Assembly: GCA_003508835.1 (NCBI GenBank)
Contig: PUFA01000006.1
Location: forward strand, 7,564,001-7,628,000
Length of the DNA: 64,000 bases
Reading direction: 5' to 3'
DNA from: Eonycteris spelaea
Lineage: Eukaryota > Chordata > Mammalia > Chiroptera > Pteropodidae
Below, one piece after another: positions 32,455 to 42,334 of the stretch (within the stretch, counting starts at the first letter, position 1; each line of letters opens with the position of its first letter). The notes beneath the pieces are model-generated. The model was not told where the DNA came from, made no database searches, and saw only the letters and a list, made by a program, of their open reading frames with translations. Position numbers and translations under genes: made by a program.

Positions 32455-32660
32455 ATAGGACTTGGTCTCAAAAAGACCCGTTCTAGCAAACAGCTTCATC
32501 GCTCAGGAGGTAGGTGACCTGGGGTGAGTTAATTCACATCTCTGAGCATCTCAGATCTCTCATCAGAAAAAACATAATGTTACTGGGAAGATCTAATGTT
32601 ACCATGAATGAAGTGAGCCTAGCAAACATCTAACATCTACTGGGGGCACAATAAATGCTA
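32455..32660 (+). mobile_element. MIR SINE (sense), left arm of a tail-to-tail pair
   Basis: CCCGTTCTAGCAAACAGCTT, CAGGAGGTAGGTGACCTGGG, GTTAATTCACATCTCTGAGC and GGGGGCACAATAAATGCTAG follow MIR order. Confidence 0.75.
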
Positions 32661-32679
32661 GCAATAAGAAAAATAATAG

Positions 32680-32910
32680 TGATAACTAATGGATATCAAG
32701 AGCTCACTCAATGTGAAACCCTTTGCTTTCAGTGTGGTATTTAGTCTTCACAACAGCCCTGATATAGGTAGTATTATTAATATCATTTTCAAGTGAGGAC
32801 GGGGATCCAGAGAAGTTAAGTAACTTGCCCAAGGCCGCAGAGCTAGCAAGTGGAAGAACTAAGATTCGAACCCAGGAAGTCAGCCTTCAGAGTGTACCCT
32901 CTTAAGTGTA
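32680..32910 (-). mobile_element. MIR SINE (antisense), right arm of a tail-to-tail pair
   Basis: TATTTAGTCTTCACAACAGC, TAGGTAGTATTATTAATATC, GAGAAGTTAAGTAACTTGCC, CAAGGCCGCAGAGCTAGCAA and TAAGATTCGAACCCAGG are reversed MIR. Confidence 0.92.
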
Positions 32911-32934
32911 CTATTATTATTGCTAGAACGATGC

Positions 32935-33050
32935 AACCCTAAAGTAAAGCATGGCCTTACCTCTCTAAGCCTCGGTTTTCCTGCCCGGAAAATGGGCGTG
33001 ATAGCACTGCCTGCCCACAGAGGGATTATCAGCATTTAGTAACGTTGGTC
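32935..33050 (+). mobile_element. MIR SINE fragment (sense)
   Basis: CTCTCTAAGCCTCGGTTTTC, CTGCCCGGAAAATGGGCGTG and ATAGCACTGCCTGCCCACAG are a MIR core and 3' part. Confidence 0.65.
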
Positions 33051-33224
33051 ACACGACGGGCACCCAAACGTCGGCAGCCTCCCCTTCCCCTGCCCAGTGG
33101 ACCAACAGCCCACTCGGAGCGTTCTGAGCAGAAAGGCTCACGGGGAACAGAGCCGGCTGATAAAACAAGTGTCGGCTGCTCATTTGGTAAATGGGATTTG
33201 GTTAGAAAGATGAACGCTGCCACT

Positions 33225-33470
33225 TCTGGCTAATGTGTCATGTAAATTCTAATGATAATACAGCTCCCGCGCCCGCGCGCCCTCCCCGGTCCCCGCCGAC
33301 TCCTCCGCCGCCGCTCAATTATCTCCCGAGGCTCCGGGCAGAATCCATGCTTCACTGGGATCCTCTCCCCAGCCTGCCTTCCCCAGCCGCAAATAATGAA
33401 AACGCGCCTCGTCCACGAGATTGCTCACTTACATTTTCTATTAATTTTTTTCCTTTCAGAGGAAAAATGA
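33225..33470. promoter_or_regulatory. CpG-dense micro-island in AT-rich flanks
   Basis: Eleven CpGs fall within about 50 bp (33267-33315), containing CCGCGCCCGCGCGCC and CCGCCGCCGC. On the left it is flanked by TAATGATAATACAG, and on the right by CTCAATTATC, AATAATGAAAACGCGC and TTCTATTAATTTT. CpG retention implies low germline methylation or selection. It is too short for a classical CpG island. It could be a minor promoter or a CpG-rich enhancer. Confidence 0.4.
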
Positions 33471-33689
33471 GAGGAGCTGGGGAAGGAGGAGGCACGGGTG
33501 GGACGCGGGGGTGAACCGCAGGCTTCCCAGGGCCGGCCTCAGAGACAGAGCGCTCAAACAGTCCGGGGAGGGGTGGCCAGGATGCCGAAGCTGCCAGGGG
33601 CATGGCCTCCGTCATCCAATCCCTGAGACAGAGGACGCTCCTTGGGTCAAGACCAGGAGCCCTGGGAGGGACAGGAGCACTGGATCAAG

Positions 33690-33800
33690 GAGTCAGGAGC
33701 AGGGGCTTCAGCCTCTATTTACTGGCTGTGTAACTGCAAGCAAGTCACTTAACCTTTCCAGAGGCAATTCCTTCACTTGTAGAAGGCGGAGTGAGCTGGT
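33690..33800 (+). mobile_element. MIR SINE fragment (sense)
   Basis: CAGGAGCAGGGGCTTCAGCC, TTACTGGCTGTGTAACTGCA and AGCAAGTCACTTAACCTTTC are MIR phrases. Confidence 0.8.
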
Positions 33801-34864
33801 TAGCTGGTGTCCCGGGTCCGTCTTGGGCTGACTAGCAGTGACTCCCGATCTCAAAGACTTGCAAGTTCTTCTCCTCCTTGTAAGGAAGGACTTCTCAGCA
33901 GACAGGAAGGGACTCTGTGAGTGATGGTGAGTTCCCCCATCAAAGAAGGCATTCAGGCAGTGACGAGGACGTGCAGAGACTCACCACTCTCTCTGGCAAG
34001 GTTCTGAGTGCACCCCCAGATACTTAGGCAGAATCTGATGGTTGGGGCAGGCTGGAGAGTGGGGAGGCCAAGGAGAATGGTCCCCATTCTAGAGAAAGGA
34101 AAGGAAAGGTTTGGGAGGAACAGCTCCTATCCCAGGTCCCACCCAAAGTCTTGCATCTGTGGGATCATCAGGAAGTCGCTGTCATTTCTGGAGCCAGAGT
34201 CTTCCGTGTGCCAGGGCCATGGATACAGCTTAAACCTGACGACAGTCTTCATCTTCAGGGAGCTGTCTGCAGCTCCCTGGGGTGGGGCAGAACCTATAAA
34301 CAGGCCATCATCCTGAAGGGGGTCCAAAGAGGAACGAAAAAAGCACAAGGGATCATAGCAGCAAGATGCACACACCGAGGAAGGTGACATTTAATCCAGA
34401 TAGCTCTAGAATCAGCAAAGCTGCCTCCAGGATTCACTAACATGGAAGAAAGCATCTGGCATACAATGGACCCACCACCTTCCCGGCCCAGGAACCCAGG
34501 GTAACTGACTTCAGGAGTCCATGCAGTGGAGTCAGTCCTGCCTGGCTGCAGAAGAGACCACCTCGCCTACCTCAGACTCCTCTGGCCTGGACTCTGTGCC
34601 CCGCTCACGTGTCCAACACATCCAAGGAGACTCCAGCACCACCTCTTTACCCCCCATCTCTGCCTCAAAGACTGCCTGGTGAGGCCACTGTCCACCAACC
34701 CCACAGACCAGGGGCCTTCTCCTCCAGAGACACCAGCCTCTTCCAGAATCTGGGATACACACTCTAGGGCGACCGGGCAGGGAGGTCCATGCAAGAGCCT
34801 GAGGCCCAAGGCAGGGCCAGACACACAGCAGGGGCTCGGTGTGAGTGTCCAAAGAGTGAGTGGG
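33801..34864. other. Unique sequence, nothing recognised
   Basis: No repeat family or gene is named. Opposed frames of 80-120 codons overlap here and are compatible with chance. Confidence 0.35.
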
Positions 34865-35125
34865 TGAGTTGCTGACAGAACTGTATTTATAAGCAGAAAT
34901 ATGACCCCATTTTTATAAAGAAAAATCATAAAACCTTATGGTCTTCTTTATATGTATGTGGGGAAAGGTCTAGAAGAACACACACTGAACTGCTGACCAC
35001 GGCTGCACCTAATGAGTGGGCCTGGCAGAGGGAAGGATGCACGCTCTCTGTAAACGTCTGTATTTTACTGCTATAGTCAGGACGCATTAACTTTGTGGTA
35101 CTAATGACTTTTAAAATGTGAGAAA
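34865..35125 (+). mobile_element. Possible LINE-1 3'-end fragment (sense)
   Basis: ATGACCCCATTTTTATAAAG, ATATGTATGTGGGGAAAGGT, CTAGAAGAACACACACTGAA and CTGTATTTTACTGC resemble a diverged old L1 3' region. The family call is tentative. Confidence 0.4.
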
Positions 35126-35639
35126 TGGTTAAGCTTGTGACTAATTAAAACTTAAATCTATATCGGAGGGGATTCCCTGGTCCTCCATTATTCCATTCAG
35201 TAACCGTCCTTGCCAGGACGTCTTTCCCAGCGTCACACCTAAAGCCTGTGAGATAGGAAGCTCACTTCTTGGGCTGTCTCCAGGGGAGAGGGAGAAGAGC
35301 TGGCAGAATTCTCTGCCCAGCCACAGCCTGATGCACTGGCCAGCACTGCCCCTCCCCGACGGAAGGGATGAGGAGGAGGAAGAGGACGGGTTGGGCCAGG
35401 CCCCACTCTGGGGAACGCTCCCCACCTCCAAGAAGGGATTTTCCTGGCAGAAGCAGCAGCCCCTTCAGCTCCCAGGACGCGTGGGATGCCTTCAGGCCCA
35501 ACATATGTGGGATCTTCTAAAACAGGGATAGAAAAGGAGGAAAAATAAAGTCTGTTTCCCCAGGTCTGTTGTCTCAACACACACAGAGGCCTCCAGAAAT
35601 ACTTCCCACCAGAGGCAGTGTGGGCCAAGATTCCGAGGC

Positions 35640-35765
35640 AGAGACCCAGTGTACAGATGGGCAAACTGAGGCGCTCTGGATGAGGAAGACTCTGGATCAC
35701 CCGGCACAGTGGGTTAGAGGCAAAGCCTGGACCGAAACCAAAAACTCCTGCACTGGAACGTGAAG
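35640..35765 (-). mobile_element. MIR SINE fragment (antisense)
   Basis: GTACAGATGGGCAAACTGAG, GCGCTCTGGATGAGG and GGTTAGAGGCAAAGCCTGGA follow reversed MIR, diverged. Confidence 0.55.
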
Positions 35766-36039
35766 AAAAGGAGATGGCGAGCCTAAGCGAGGAGGAGAGT
35801 AGAGAAGGGAGACATGGGGAGACCGGGAGACGCAGAGACAGAACTAGAGACACTAGGACGGGGTTGAAGGGGGGAGGAGAAGGGCTGCCCAGGCTGCCAC
35901 TCCAGCGGGCCCTTTTGGGGGACACAGAGGGCTCCTGGGCTCATGACATATGCAGTAAGCAGAAAGTAGATAAAATTCAATTAATGCTTCCAGTTTTTCC
36001 CCCTTCCTGGCAACTGGCAGGATTGCACTTCCTGTTGTT

Positions 36040-36300
36040 GCCAATGGCACGACTAGTTCCACTCACATCTGCCAGTGGTGTGCTCCCTCCTGGGCCAGAG
36101 CATTTAAGTGCCAGTGCATCTCCAGAACGCTCCTTCCCTCTGCCCAGCAACTGGCAAAATCCAAGATGGCAGCTGCCCTGCCAGCCGGTTGATGAAGATG
36201 AATAGAGTGACTAATCACAGAGGTGCTGTCGACCCTTGTTGGCCACTGAGACTAGGGGTTATTTGCTATGGCAGCACAACCTGGCCTATGCTGACTGATG
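36040..36300 (+). mobile_element. LTR-like fragment (sense), family uncertain
   Basis: The 3' end GAGACTAGGGGTTATTTGCT, ATGGCAGCACAACCTGGCCT and ATGCTGACTGATGTAC is typical of an old mammalian LTR terminus. Upstream, CATTTAAGTGCCAGTGCATC and CCAAGATGGCAGCTGCCCTG fit the body of the same class. I cannot name the family. Confidence 0.45.
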
Positions 36301-36304
36301 TACA

Positions 36305-36425
36305 AAATGTGAGCTTTGGAACCAGATTCAAATCTCACCGACACCACCTGCTCTCTGAATTTCCTTGAGCAAGTCCTTTCCCCTGAGGTTCTCTACCTCT
36401 CCTTTTATAAAAATAGAGAATCCAT
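36305..36425 (+). mobile_element. MIR SINE fragment (sense)
   Basis: TGAGCTTTGGAACCAGATTC, AAATCTCACCGACACCACCT and TTGAGCAAGTCCTTTCCCCT are a MIR 5' half and core. Confidence 0.75.
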
Positions 36426-36599
36426 GCATGAGATTCCTTCCAGCTCCCAGAACTCCAGGTTCTCTTGCGTCCCTGTCTTAGAAATCTCCCCCACCCCTGG
36501 CCAAGATCATGCAGGGTCCCAAAGAGGGGAGGCACCCAGGAGGCTAGACATTGCCAGGGATTCCCAGAGGAGGTCTTTTCTGTGGCAGCGGGGTGTTCT

Positions 36600-36745
36600 C
36601 TGTCAGGGGTTCCAAACCTTGCTGCTCATCGGAATCACCTGGGGAGCTTGAAAAATGCAGAATCCTTAGCCTGACTCCTGAGATTCAGCTGCAAGAGATC
36701 TGAGATGGCTCATCCAAGGCCAGGTTTGGGAAGCCCCAGACCAAA
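36600..36745 (+). mobile_element. MER5A-type hAT transposon
   Basis: GTCAGGGGTTCCAAACCTTG, CATCGGAATCACCTGGGGAG, CTTGAAAAATGCAGAATCC and TGACTCCTGAGATTCAGC match MER5A. The right part is diverged and ends AGGTTTGGGAAGCCCC. Confidence 0.85.
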
Positions 36746-36915
36746 GAATCCTGACAGATTTACCCAAGTCTGGCAAGTGGGAGGCGGGGACGAATAGGCC
36801 AAGCCCAGCCCTGAACCCCCACAGAGCCCACTGCTCTTCTTCCAGGAGTTAGCCCCCACTTCCTTCCTGGAGATCTAGAAGGGCCACCTCCTGGGGCCAG
36901 GCTGTCCTAGCTACA

Positions 36916-36927
36916 TTTTACGTAAAA
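36916..36927. promoter_or_regulatory. Palindrome TTTTACGTAAAA (PAR-bZIP/NFIL3-type site)
   Basis: A perfect 12-bp palindrome centred on TTACGTAA, the known consensus for DBP/TEF/HLF and NFIL3. It lies in unique DNA. A second site of the same core is 1.07 kb downstream. Confidence 0.5.
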
Positions 36928-37189
36928 GCAGAATGAGGCAGTCGATAACGCAGCTGGATGCCGGCTCACCTGCTCCGCCACATGTCTCCCCAGCCAGGTG
37001 CCAGCTAGATAAATCTAGCCCAGAGGCCTGACTCCTCCCCTTGAGTCCCTCCCCATCCTCCCTCCTTCTCCTTCCACTGTCCTCCCCAACCCCTCACTGG
37101 GCCGAGGGGAGAAAAACACTAAGGTGTGAATTTCTGATTAAAAACCAACCTCTGTTTATTGCCTTGGCTGTTCTTGCAGGAGGTGCCCC

Positions 37190-37440
37190 TTGTGTGCGCA
37201 TGCACGTGTGAGCTCAGGCACATGTGTATGGATTACTGATTGGGGGGGCTGTAAATCGATATCTGTAAGTATCCATGTGTCTGTTGGAGCCTGACACAAT
37301 GAGGGTGCGTGTACCCATATGCCTGTGTGTAAGTATGTGGTTTGAGTGTATGTATCTGTGTGTGCAGGGCGGCGTGTACATGCAGGTAGGGTGCGTGTGT
37401 GTGTATGTGTGTGTGCACATTACACATGGATATACTTAGG
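37190..37440. repeat. Degenerate TG-rich tract
   Basis: GCGCATGCACGTGTGAGC, TGTGTGTAAGTATGTGGTTT and GTGCGTGTGTGTGTATGTGT are TG-rich words with interruptions. Thr/His-rich minus-strand frames are artefacts. Confidence 0.75.
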
Positions 37441-37559
37441 AGGCTTGTGACAGTGAGTGTGTTCAGACATGCCCTTTAGTACAGGAAAAGTCTTCTGGTT
37501 GAACTAATACCCTTAGTTTAGGATGGTGAGTTAATCGAAAGGGTTGGCCTGGGAGAAAT

Positions 37560-38060
37560 CATTAAAAAATTACATACCTTCACAACTCCAACATTTTATG
37601 TCAATATGTACGTTGTTTGCCTTTTTAATTTTCTTCAGTGCAGAACCAAAGTCTTCCTTCTGCCCATAGGCCTGCCAATGGGAACTGCGTCATCTTTCTT
37701 GGGTAAACTAAACCCAGAACACATCATCCTTGAGTTCCAATTTCAATTTCTCTAAAGTGGAGCATGAACTTAAAAGACACTTGCAAAGTGATGTAAGTGC
37801 CGAATCGTCTGGATTCTTACAATTTAGTTTCCAATCTTACCTTACAGTTGCTTATCCACATCTAATTTGACAGCAATTTTTTTTTTAGCAATTTACCCAG
37901 ATAGAGTCTTTCTAAAGACTTCAATTTCATTTTACAGAAACAAGAACTTTTTGTGTGTTCACAATATTTGGGTTTATTTATTATTTACGTAAATTACACA
38001 ACCTCGATAACACTCGGCACTAGCATGAACAGATTTGAAACAAGGGCAACTGGCCCTTTG
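37560..38060. promoter_or_regulatory. AT-rich unique block, candidate conserved element
   Basis: The block contains AATTACATACCTTCACAACT, TGTTTGCCTTTTTAATTTTC, CACAATATTTGGGTTTATTT and an exact palindrome ATTTACGTAAAT at 37983-37994. No repeat phrase is recognised over 500 bp. Function is inferred. Confidence 0.4.
37983..37994. promoter_or_regulatory. Palindrome ATTTACGTAAAT (PAR-bZIP/NFIL3-type site)
   Basis: Perfect 12-bp palindrome with the TTACGTAA core, next to FOX-like TTTATTTATTATTTAC words. Confidence 0.5.
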
Positions 38061-38419
38061 AAAGCCCATAACACAGCCTGCGGGGGCAGAAGTATGTGAG
38101 AGAAAAGCCTCCCTGATGGGCCAGGTCGGTGGGGGTCGACCTCAGGCACCCGGTGGAGGGGAGATGCATCAGGGGAGCCTCCTGTCTTTGAGGGTGTGCT
38201 GAGCGTGTGTGTCTGAGAGTATCTGCGCCCATTTGTTGGTGGGAGCACATCTGAGTGTCGCTTATCCCCAGCAGACAAGTCTCAGCCTGGACTACTCGGG
38301 ACCATGGCTCTCCACCCACCCACCTATGGCAGATGACCGTAATGGTGGTGGTGACCAGGTCCTGACATGATCTGTGTCCCTGGCAACAAGATCGAGCTGG
38401 GGTGGGGCAAACCAGCATG

Positions 38420-38565
38420 TCCTGAGCATCCACGCTCTGCCATTTCTTTGCACACTCCCAACGACCTGTGAGACAAAGCCTTTTTGTCCCCCACCACAGA
38501 TAAGGAAACTGAGACTCTGAGAGCTGAGGGGCTTCCGCGTCTGGACAGTGGCCGCTTTGTGCTGC
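38420..38565 (-). mobile_element. MIR SINE fragment (antisense)
   Basis: CCACAGATAAGGAAACTGAG and ACTCTGAGAGCTGAGGGG are reversed MIR core. The flanks are diverged. Confidence 0.7.
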
Positions 38566-38894
38566 AAACACAGGCCTGCCAGGCTCATCCCTGGTCAGGG
38601 CACCCCAAGAGGTTTAAGAGACCACTGCTTCCTGTGAAGCGTGACCATACCATGCACACGCCCCTCTCCTCCTGGGCTTCTGTAGAGCTGGGAGTGGGAG
38701 CAGGGAGGCTCACTGGTGGGTCGTTTCATATTCAAATTCAACAAAGCATCCTGTACTTTTTTTTTTTGGCTAAATCTGGAACCCTAAAATGAACTCCCTC
38801 CCACTCACCCATTCCTAAGCCTCCCAGGAAACATCAGGAAAGGCGAGTCTGTCCCCTACTGCACCAGAGAAAAATCTGATGACCCAATGGAAAG

Positions 38895-39080
38895 GACTTG
38901 GGGGAACCTAAGCATTGACCTCAAACAACCTGGGGTCTGAGTTCTTACTCCTTGGTGTGTTACCTTGGCCAAGTCACTCACCCCCTCCAAGTCTCCATAG
39001 GCTGGTTATGAGCATTAGATAAAATAACACATGTAAAATGCTGTGTCCTGTGTAAATGTTCAGTGGAAGGGAGTCATTAT
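38895..39080 (+). mobile_element. MIR SINE (sense), left arm of a tail-to-tail pair
   Basis: CAACCTGGGGTCTGAGTTCT, TTACCTTGGCCAAGTCACTC, GGTTATGAGCATTAGATAAA and ATAACACATGTAAAATGCTG follow MIR order. Confidence 0.8.
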
Positions 39081-39081
39081 T

Positions 39082-39109
39082 TTTGTTGTTGTTGTTGTTG
39101 TTGTTGTTA
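39082..39109. repeat. (TTG)n microsatellite between two MIRs
   Basis: About nine TTG units lie between the tails of two opposed MIRs. It is equivalent to (CAA)n on the minus strand, that is, an expanded A-rich tail. Confidence 0.95.
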
Positions 39110-39220
39110 TTTACCAGGTAGCGATATTAAGGCTGAGAGAAAGTGACTTGCTCAAAGTCACCAGGAATCAGTAGCAGACCAGACAGATGCCCATACTTGG
39201 GCCTCCTGTGTCCTGGCCCT
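39110..39220 (-). mobile_element. MIR SINE (antisense), right arm of a tail-to-tail pair
   Basis: TTAAGGCTGAGAGAAAGTGA, CTTGCTCAAAGTCACCAGGA and GACCAGACAGATGCCCATAC are diverged reversed MIR. Confidence 0.65.
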
Positions 39221-40734
39221 GGGCACTGCCACTGCCCAGCTGCTTTACTGCTTTGTGGCCAAGACGCTGGGCAGTCAGGGCTCAGTGACCTATCCTTGGA
39301 CATTCTCCATCTCTAGCAGCTGCCTCCCTAGCACCAGCTGGGGCACAGCAGGCAACTCAGAATCCCATAGCCTAGACGCACCCACTGCTCCTTCCCCAGA
39401 GCATCCACAAACTGAGGATGGCTCTCAGCCTGTCTTTCCTGTGATGTGGGGGTACCTCCCGGCACCCCATCTCGGAAGTTCAGAGAGGTGCTGGGATGAC
39501 AGGAGTGAGAAGCCGCACTCCCATCCAGCCATCTCCAGGGAGCCAGGAGTCCTGTGGCTCCTCAGCCTCCACCCTCACATCCAGGTCATCTCCAGATGCA
39601 GCTGCCCAGGGGGCCTAGGACTTCTCCTGAGTCTCTCCTGGGGTTGGGAGGGACTGAGAGAGGGAATATGCCTCATGTGCCTAAGGCTTACACCAGGCCT
39701 GGCCAAGAACTCTGCCCCTTCCAACTCCCTTCCTCCCTCCCCGTACCCCAGCTCCTCATCTGTAACCCTAATGAGCTGCTGACAGTTCCCATCTGCTCCT
39801 CTCTGGCTTGCTGGGGAAAAGGAGAGAGGGGAGGGGACACCGAGAAAGGTGAGACAGAGAGGACGGTGGGCTTCCGATGCGCAGCCCCAGCCTCATCTCC
39901 AGCTGCGAGGCTGCTGGGCATCTATGGCCTCACGGGTGCCCCCGACCCAGCTGCCAGAGACTTCCTCTCAGCCACACCCCTGGAGGCCCCACTCCTGAGG
40001 GTGAGAGGGTTTTCGAGAGAAGAGGTTGCAACCACTTCCTGTCCTGCCCAGACCCCTAGACCCAACAGCTAAAAATCCTTAGCTCCCAGACAGATCGTCT
40101 CAAGAAGAGAAGGAACTTGCCTTCCTCCCCAGTGTAAGAATTCCCAAGGAATCTCCTCCCCTGCCCCACCACCCCCTGAGGCTCTCAGTGCGAGGGGCAC
40201 AGGCTTGAAAATCAGCCTAGATGAGCCCTGCTCCCTCCTGCTTCCTCCTACTCACTCTTGCTCGCCAATGCTGCCATCTAAAGGTGAGATAAGAAACTGC
40301 AGGAACCGCCACCTGGCCCTGGCTTTCCAGGGGTCCTTGGCTCCCAGGACCACCATGAAAGGATGGACCAAAAATGGGAATGCCCAGACACCGTGCCCTG
40401 AAAGCCCTGGGAGAAGTCATCTCACTCAACCCCCTGATTCCAGGTAGCCATGTGGCCATGACCTACTTCCTGGCTCCTTGCTCACGCCCTCCAGGAAACC
40501 CAGGGCCCACAAGAACGGAAAAATGTGCTGGGCACTTTGTGTACATAACCTCCTCTGAGAACCCATAGGGCCTGACACCCAGTAGGTCCTCAGTCTATGG
40601 TGGAAGAGCACGTGAGTCCGTGAATTCGGGGCTGTTCACGAGCAAGCTCCCGGCCATGCCAGGTCAGATCTACCTCCACCTCCGTCCCTGGCTGCCCTCA
40701 CCCAAATGGCCGGCGAAGCCCCACAGTAGCGGAC
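39221..40734. other. Unique GC-rich stretch, nothing certain
   Basis: No repeat family is recognised over about 1.5 kb, apart from a vague MIR/L2-tail-like phrase at about 40525-40595. A plus-strand open frame of 175 codons at 39255-39782 overlaps another of similar length in a different frame. Neither shows a known domain. Confidence 0.35.
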
Positions 40735-40850
40735 ACTCGGCATTCTAGTCCCGGTTCTGCTTCTCACTTGCTGTGTGAGCCATGGCAAGACTCTACTCTC
40801 CGGGCCTGAGTTTCCATGTATGTTTAAAGGGGAGTCGGACGAACCAGGAA
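40735..40850 (+). mobile_element. MIR SINE fragment (sense)
   Basis: TTCTAGTCCCGGTTCTGCTT, CTCACTTGCTGTGTGAGCCA and GGCCTGAGTTTCCATGTATG are MIR phrases. Confidence 0.85.
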
Positions 40851-40994
40851 GCCTCTAAAGCAGGCAAGAGGAAGGGCCTTGGTACAGGAGAGGGGGCCTA
40901 AGCCCACCCAGCCACCCTGGCTGTCTTGTCCCCTCCACCCAGGGTCCAAGGTGAGGCCACGCGTTAGTGCCTCATGGAGACTCAGAAGAATTGC

Positions 40995-41115
40995 TGCGAT
41001 ACATGTGTGCGTGCCTCCCACATACACAAAGCGCACACATGTGTGTATGCAAGCATGCACACACACACGCGCACACACATCTGTGTCTGCACACCACACA
41101 CTCCACCACATAACC
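40995..41115. repeat. Decayed CA-rich simple repeat
   Basis: GCGCACACATGTGTGTATGC is followed by CACACACACGCGCACACAC: mixed CA and TG polarity with CpG steps. Confidence 0.8.
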
Positions 41116-41159
41116 ACTGCTCAGTGCTGCAGAGCCTCAGGAACAAGTTGAGGGACGCA

Positions 41160-41288
41160 GGAAGTTATGAAATTGATTTCTCTGAAAACAGTTGGAATTA
41201 GTTTTAATTATCTTTATCTTTCTTCCAATTGTGCTCTCAGCCTCCTCCTCGCTGTTTAATCCATTGCTATTGACTTCCCCGCAGGCAC
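41160..41288. promoter_or_regulatory. Candidate conserved noncoding element
   Basis: GAAATTGATTTCTCTGAAAA, GGAATTAGTTTTAATTATC, TTCCAATTGTGCTC and TTTAATCCATTGCTATTGAC are packed in unique DNA immediately before the G run. Function is inferred. Confidence 0.4.
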
Positions 41289-41310
41289 GGGGGGGGGGGG
41301 GGGGGGGGGG
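41289..41310 (+). repeat. 22-base G homopolymer
   Basis: An uninterrupted G22 is followed by AGGTGCTGGGGGGGCGGG. It can form intramolecular G-quadruplexes. The exact length is prone to sequencing and assembly error. Confidence 0.9.
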
Positions 41311-41434
41311 AGGTGCTGGGGGGGCGGGTGGTGTGATTTTTTCAGGAAAAATAAACAACGGCAACACCCACCCCCTCCCACCTCTTCTTCTGCATGGGAG
41401 AAACCAGCCTCTCCCAGGAATTTGGCAGGGCTTC

Positions 41435-41437
<3 letters not shown>

Positions 41438-41480
<43 letters not shown>

Positions 41481-41512
41481 GCACACGCACACGCACACGC
41501 ACATGCACATGC
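41438..41512. repeat. (AC)n microsatellite passing into (GCAC)n
   Basis: About 19 perfect AC units (41438-41476) pass into CGCACGCACACGCACACGCA and ATGCACATGC. Z-DNA-prone. Confidence 0.95.
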
Positions 41513-41744
41513 GAGCCAAACCTCATTCACCAAGGAAGCCCACCCTGCCTGGGCCAAAAAGGGGTTGAGATGAGATTTACTCAGATTTCAACATCGGAAA
41601 AGTTTGGGTCTTCAAAGTGGTCCCCTAGGGAGGTTGAGCTTCACTCAAGAGTCTCAAAGCCCCTGCTAAAAAGCTCACCACTGGCCCGTGGGGCCTCCCC
41701 AGCTGCCATCATACCTACTTCGGTGAGGGCAGGGCCTGAATTAG

Positions 41745-41825
41745 ATTCATCTGTGAGACCAGGCACATAATAGGTAATCAGTAAATATTTGTTGAATGAA
41801 TGAATGAATAATGAATGAATGAAAA
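41745..41825 (+). mobile_element. LINE-2/MIR terminal tail (sense) with (AATG)n
   Basis: GACCAGGCACATAATAGGTA, then ATCAGTAAATATTTGTTGAA and TGAATGAATGAATAATGAAT, is the classical L2 terminus. The body upstream is not recognisable. Confidence 0.75.
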
Positions 41826-41861
41826 ACCTTTCTTTGAAACCTGCCTTCAGAGTCTAGCACA

Positions 41862-41975
41862 TTCACTCCCTCATTTATTCAAACAATACTGAGTGCCAAT
41901 GAGGCTCCAGGCACTGGGCCAGGTGCTAAAGATACAAGAAATGATGCCACCTGGTCCCATCCTTGTGGACCACCC
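41862..41975 (-). mobile_element. LINE-2 3' fragment (antisense)
   Basis: CATTCACTCCCTCATTTATT, CAAACAATACTGAGTGCCAA, CCAGGCACTGGGCCAGGTGC and TAAAGATACAAGAAATGATG are the reversed L2 terminus. With the preceding sense tail it forms a tail-to-tail L2 pair. Confidence 0.8.
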
Positions 41976-42334
41976 CACCCAGGAGATTTTAACGATAGCA
42001 GGAATCCCCAAGTGGAGTAGGGTGAAGAGGATATTTGGAGGAGGAGAAGACAAAGGCAAAAGCTTTTATTTTAAACACCATTTTTTGAGAATGAGTTGAA
42101 TTCCCCAATCCTGCTCTGCCTCTAGAACTGGGGTGGGGACAGAGCATAGATTCCCTGTTCTCCAGGAACTCCCCCAGATGCGCCCAGGCCTGGGCCAATT
42201 CCACAGCAGGCTTCTAAAGGTGCTGCTGCCCTGAGTGCATGCGTATGGAGGGTATATTGGCCCCTCCTCCACGGGGTGCTCCCCTGGGAGCAGGGAGGGG
42301 GTGGAGGGCCATCCCTCACCAGCGAGGTGCCCGT

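Noticed and set aside
35239..35925. Longest open frame (228 codons, minus strand)
   Set aside because: No recognised domain, Pro/Ser/Leu-rich as expected from GC-rich DNA. It overlaps other open frames on both strands, runs over a MIR fragment, and has no exon signals.
38020..38571. 183-codon minus-strand frame
   Set aside because: It crosses a MIR-derived segment and unique sequence with no domain; compatible with chance.
39255..40072. Two overlapping frames of 175 and 172 codons (plus strand)
   Set aside because: Two frames open over the same DNA indicates stop-poor GC-rich sequence. No family similarity is seen.
40268..40281. CTCF-like word TGCCATCTAAAGG
   Set aside because: At least two core mismatches in the reverse orientation; too weak to list.
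41289..41310. G run as a cloning or assembly gap filler
   Set aside because: It is composed of real G calls with natural flanks. Length may be wrong, but there is no sign of vector or gap.
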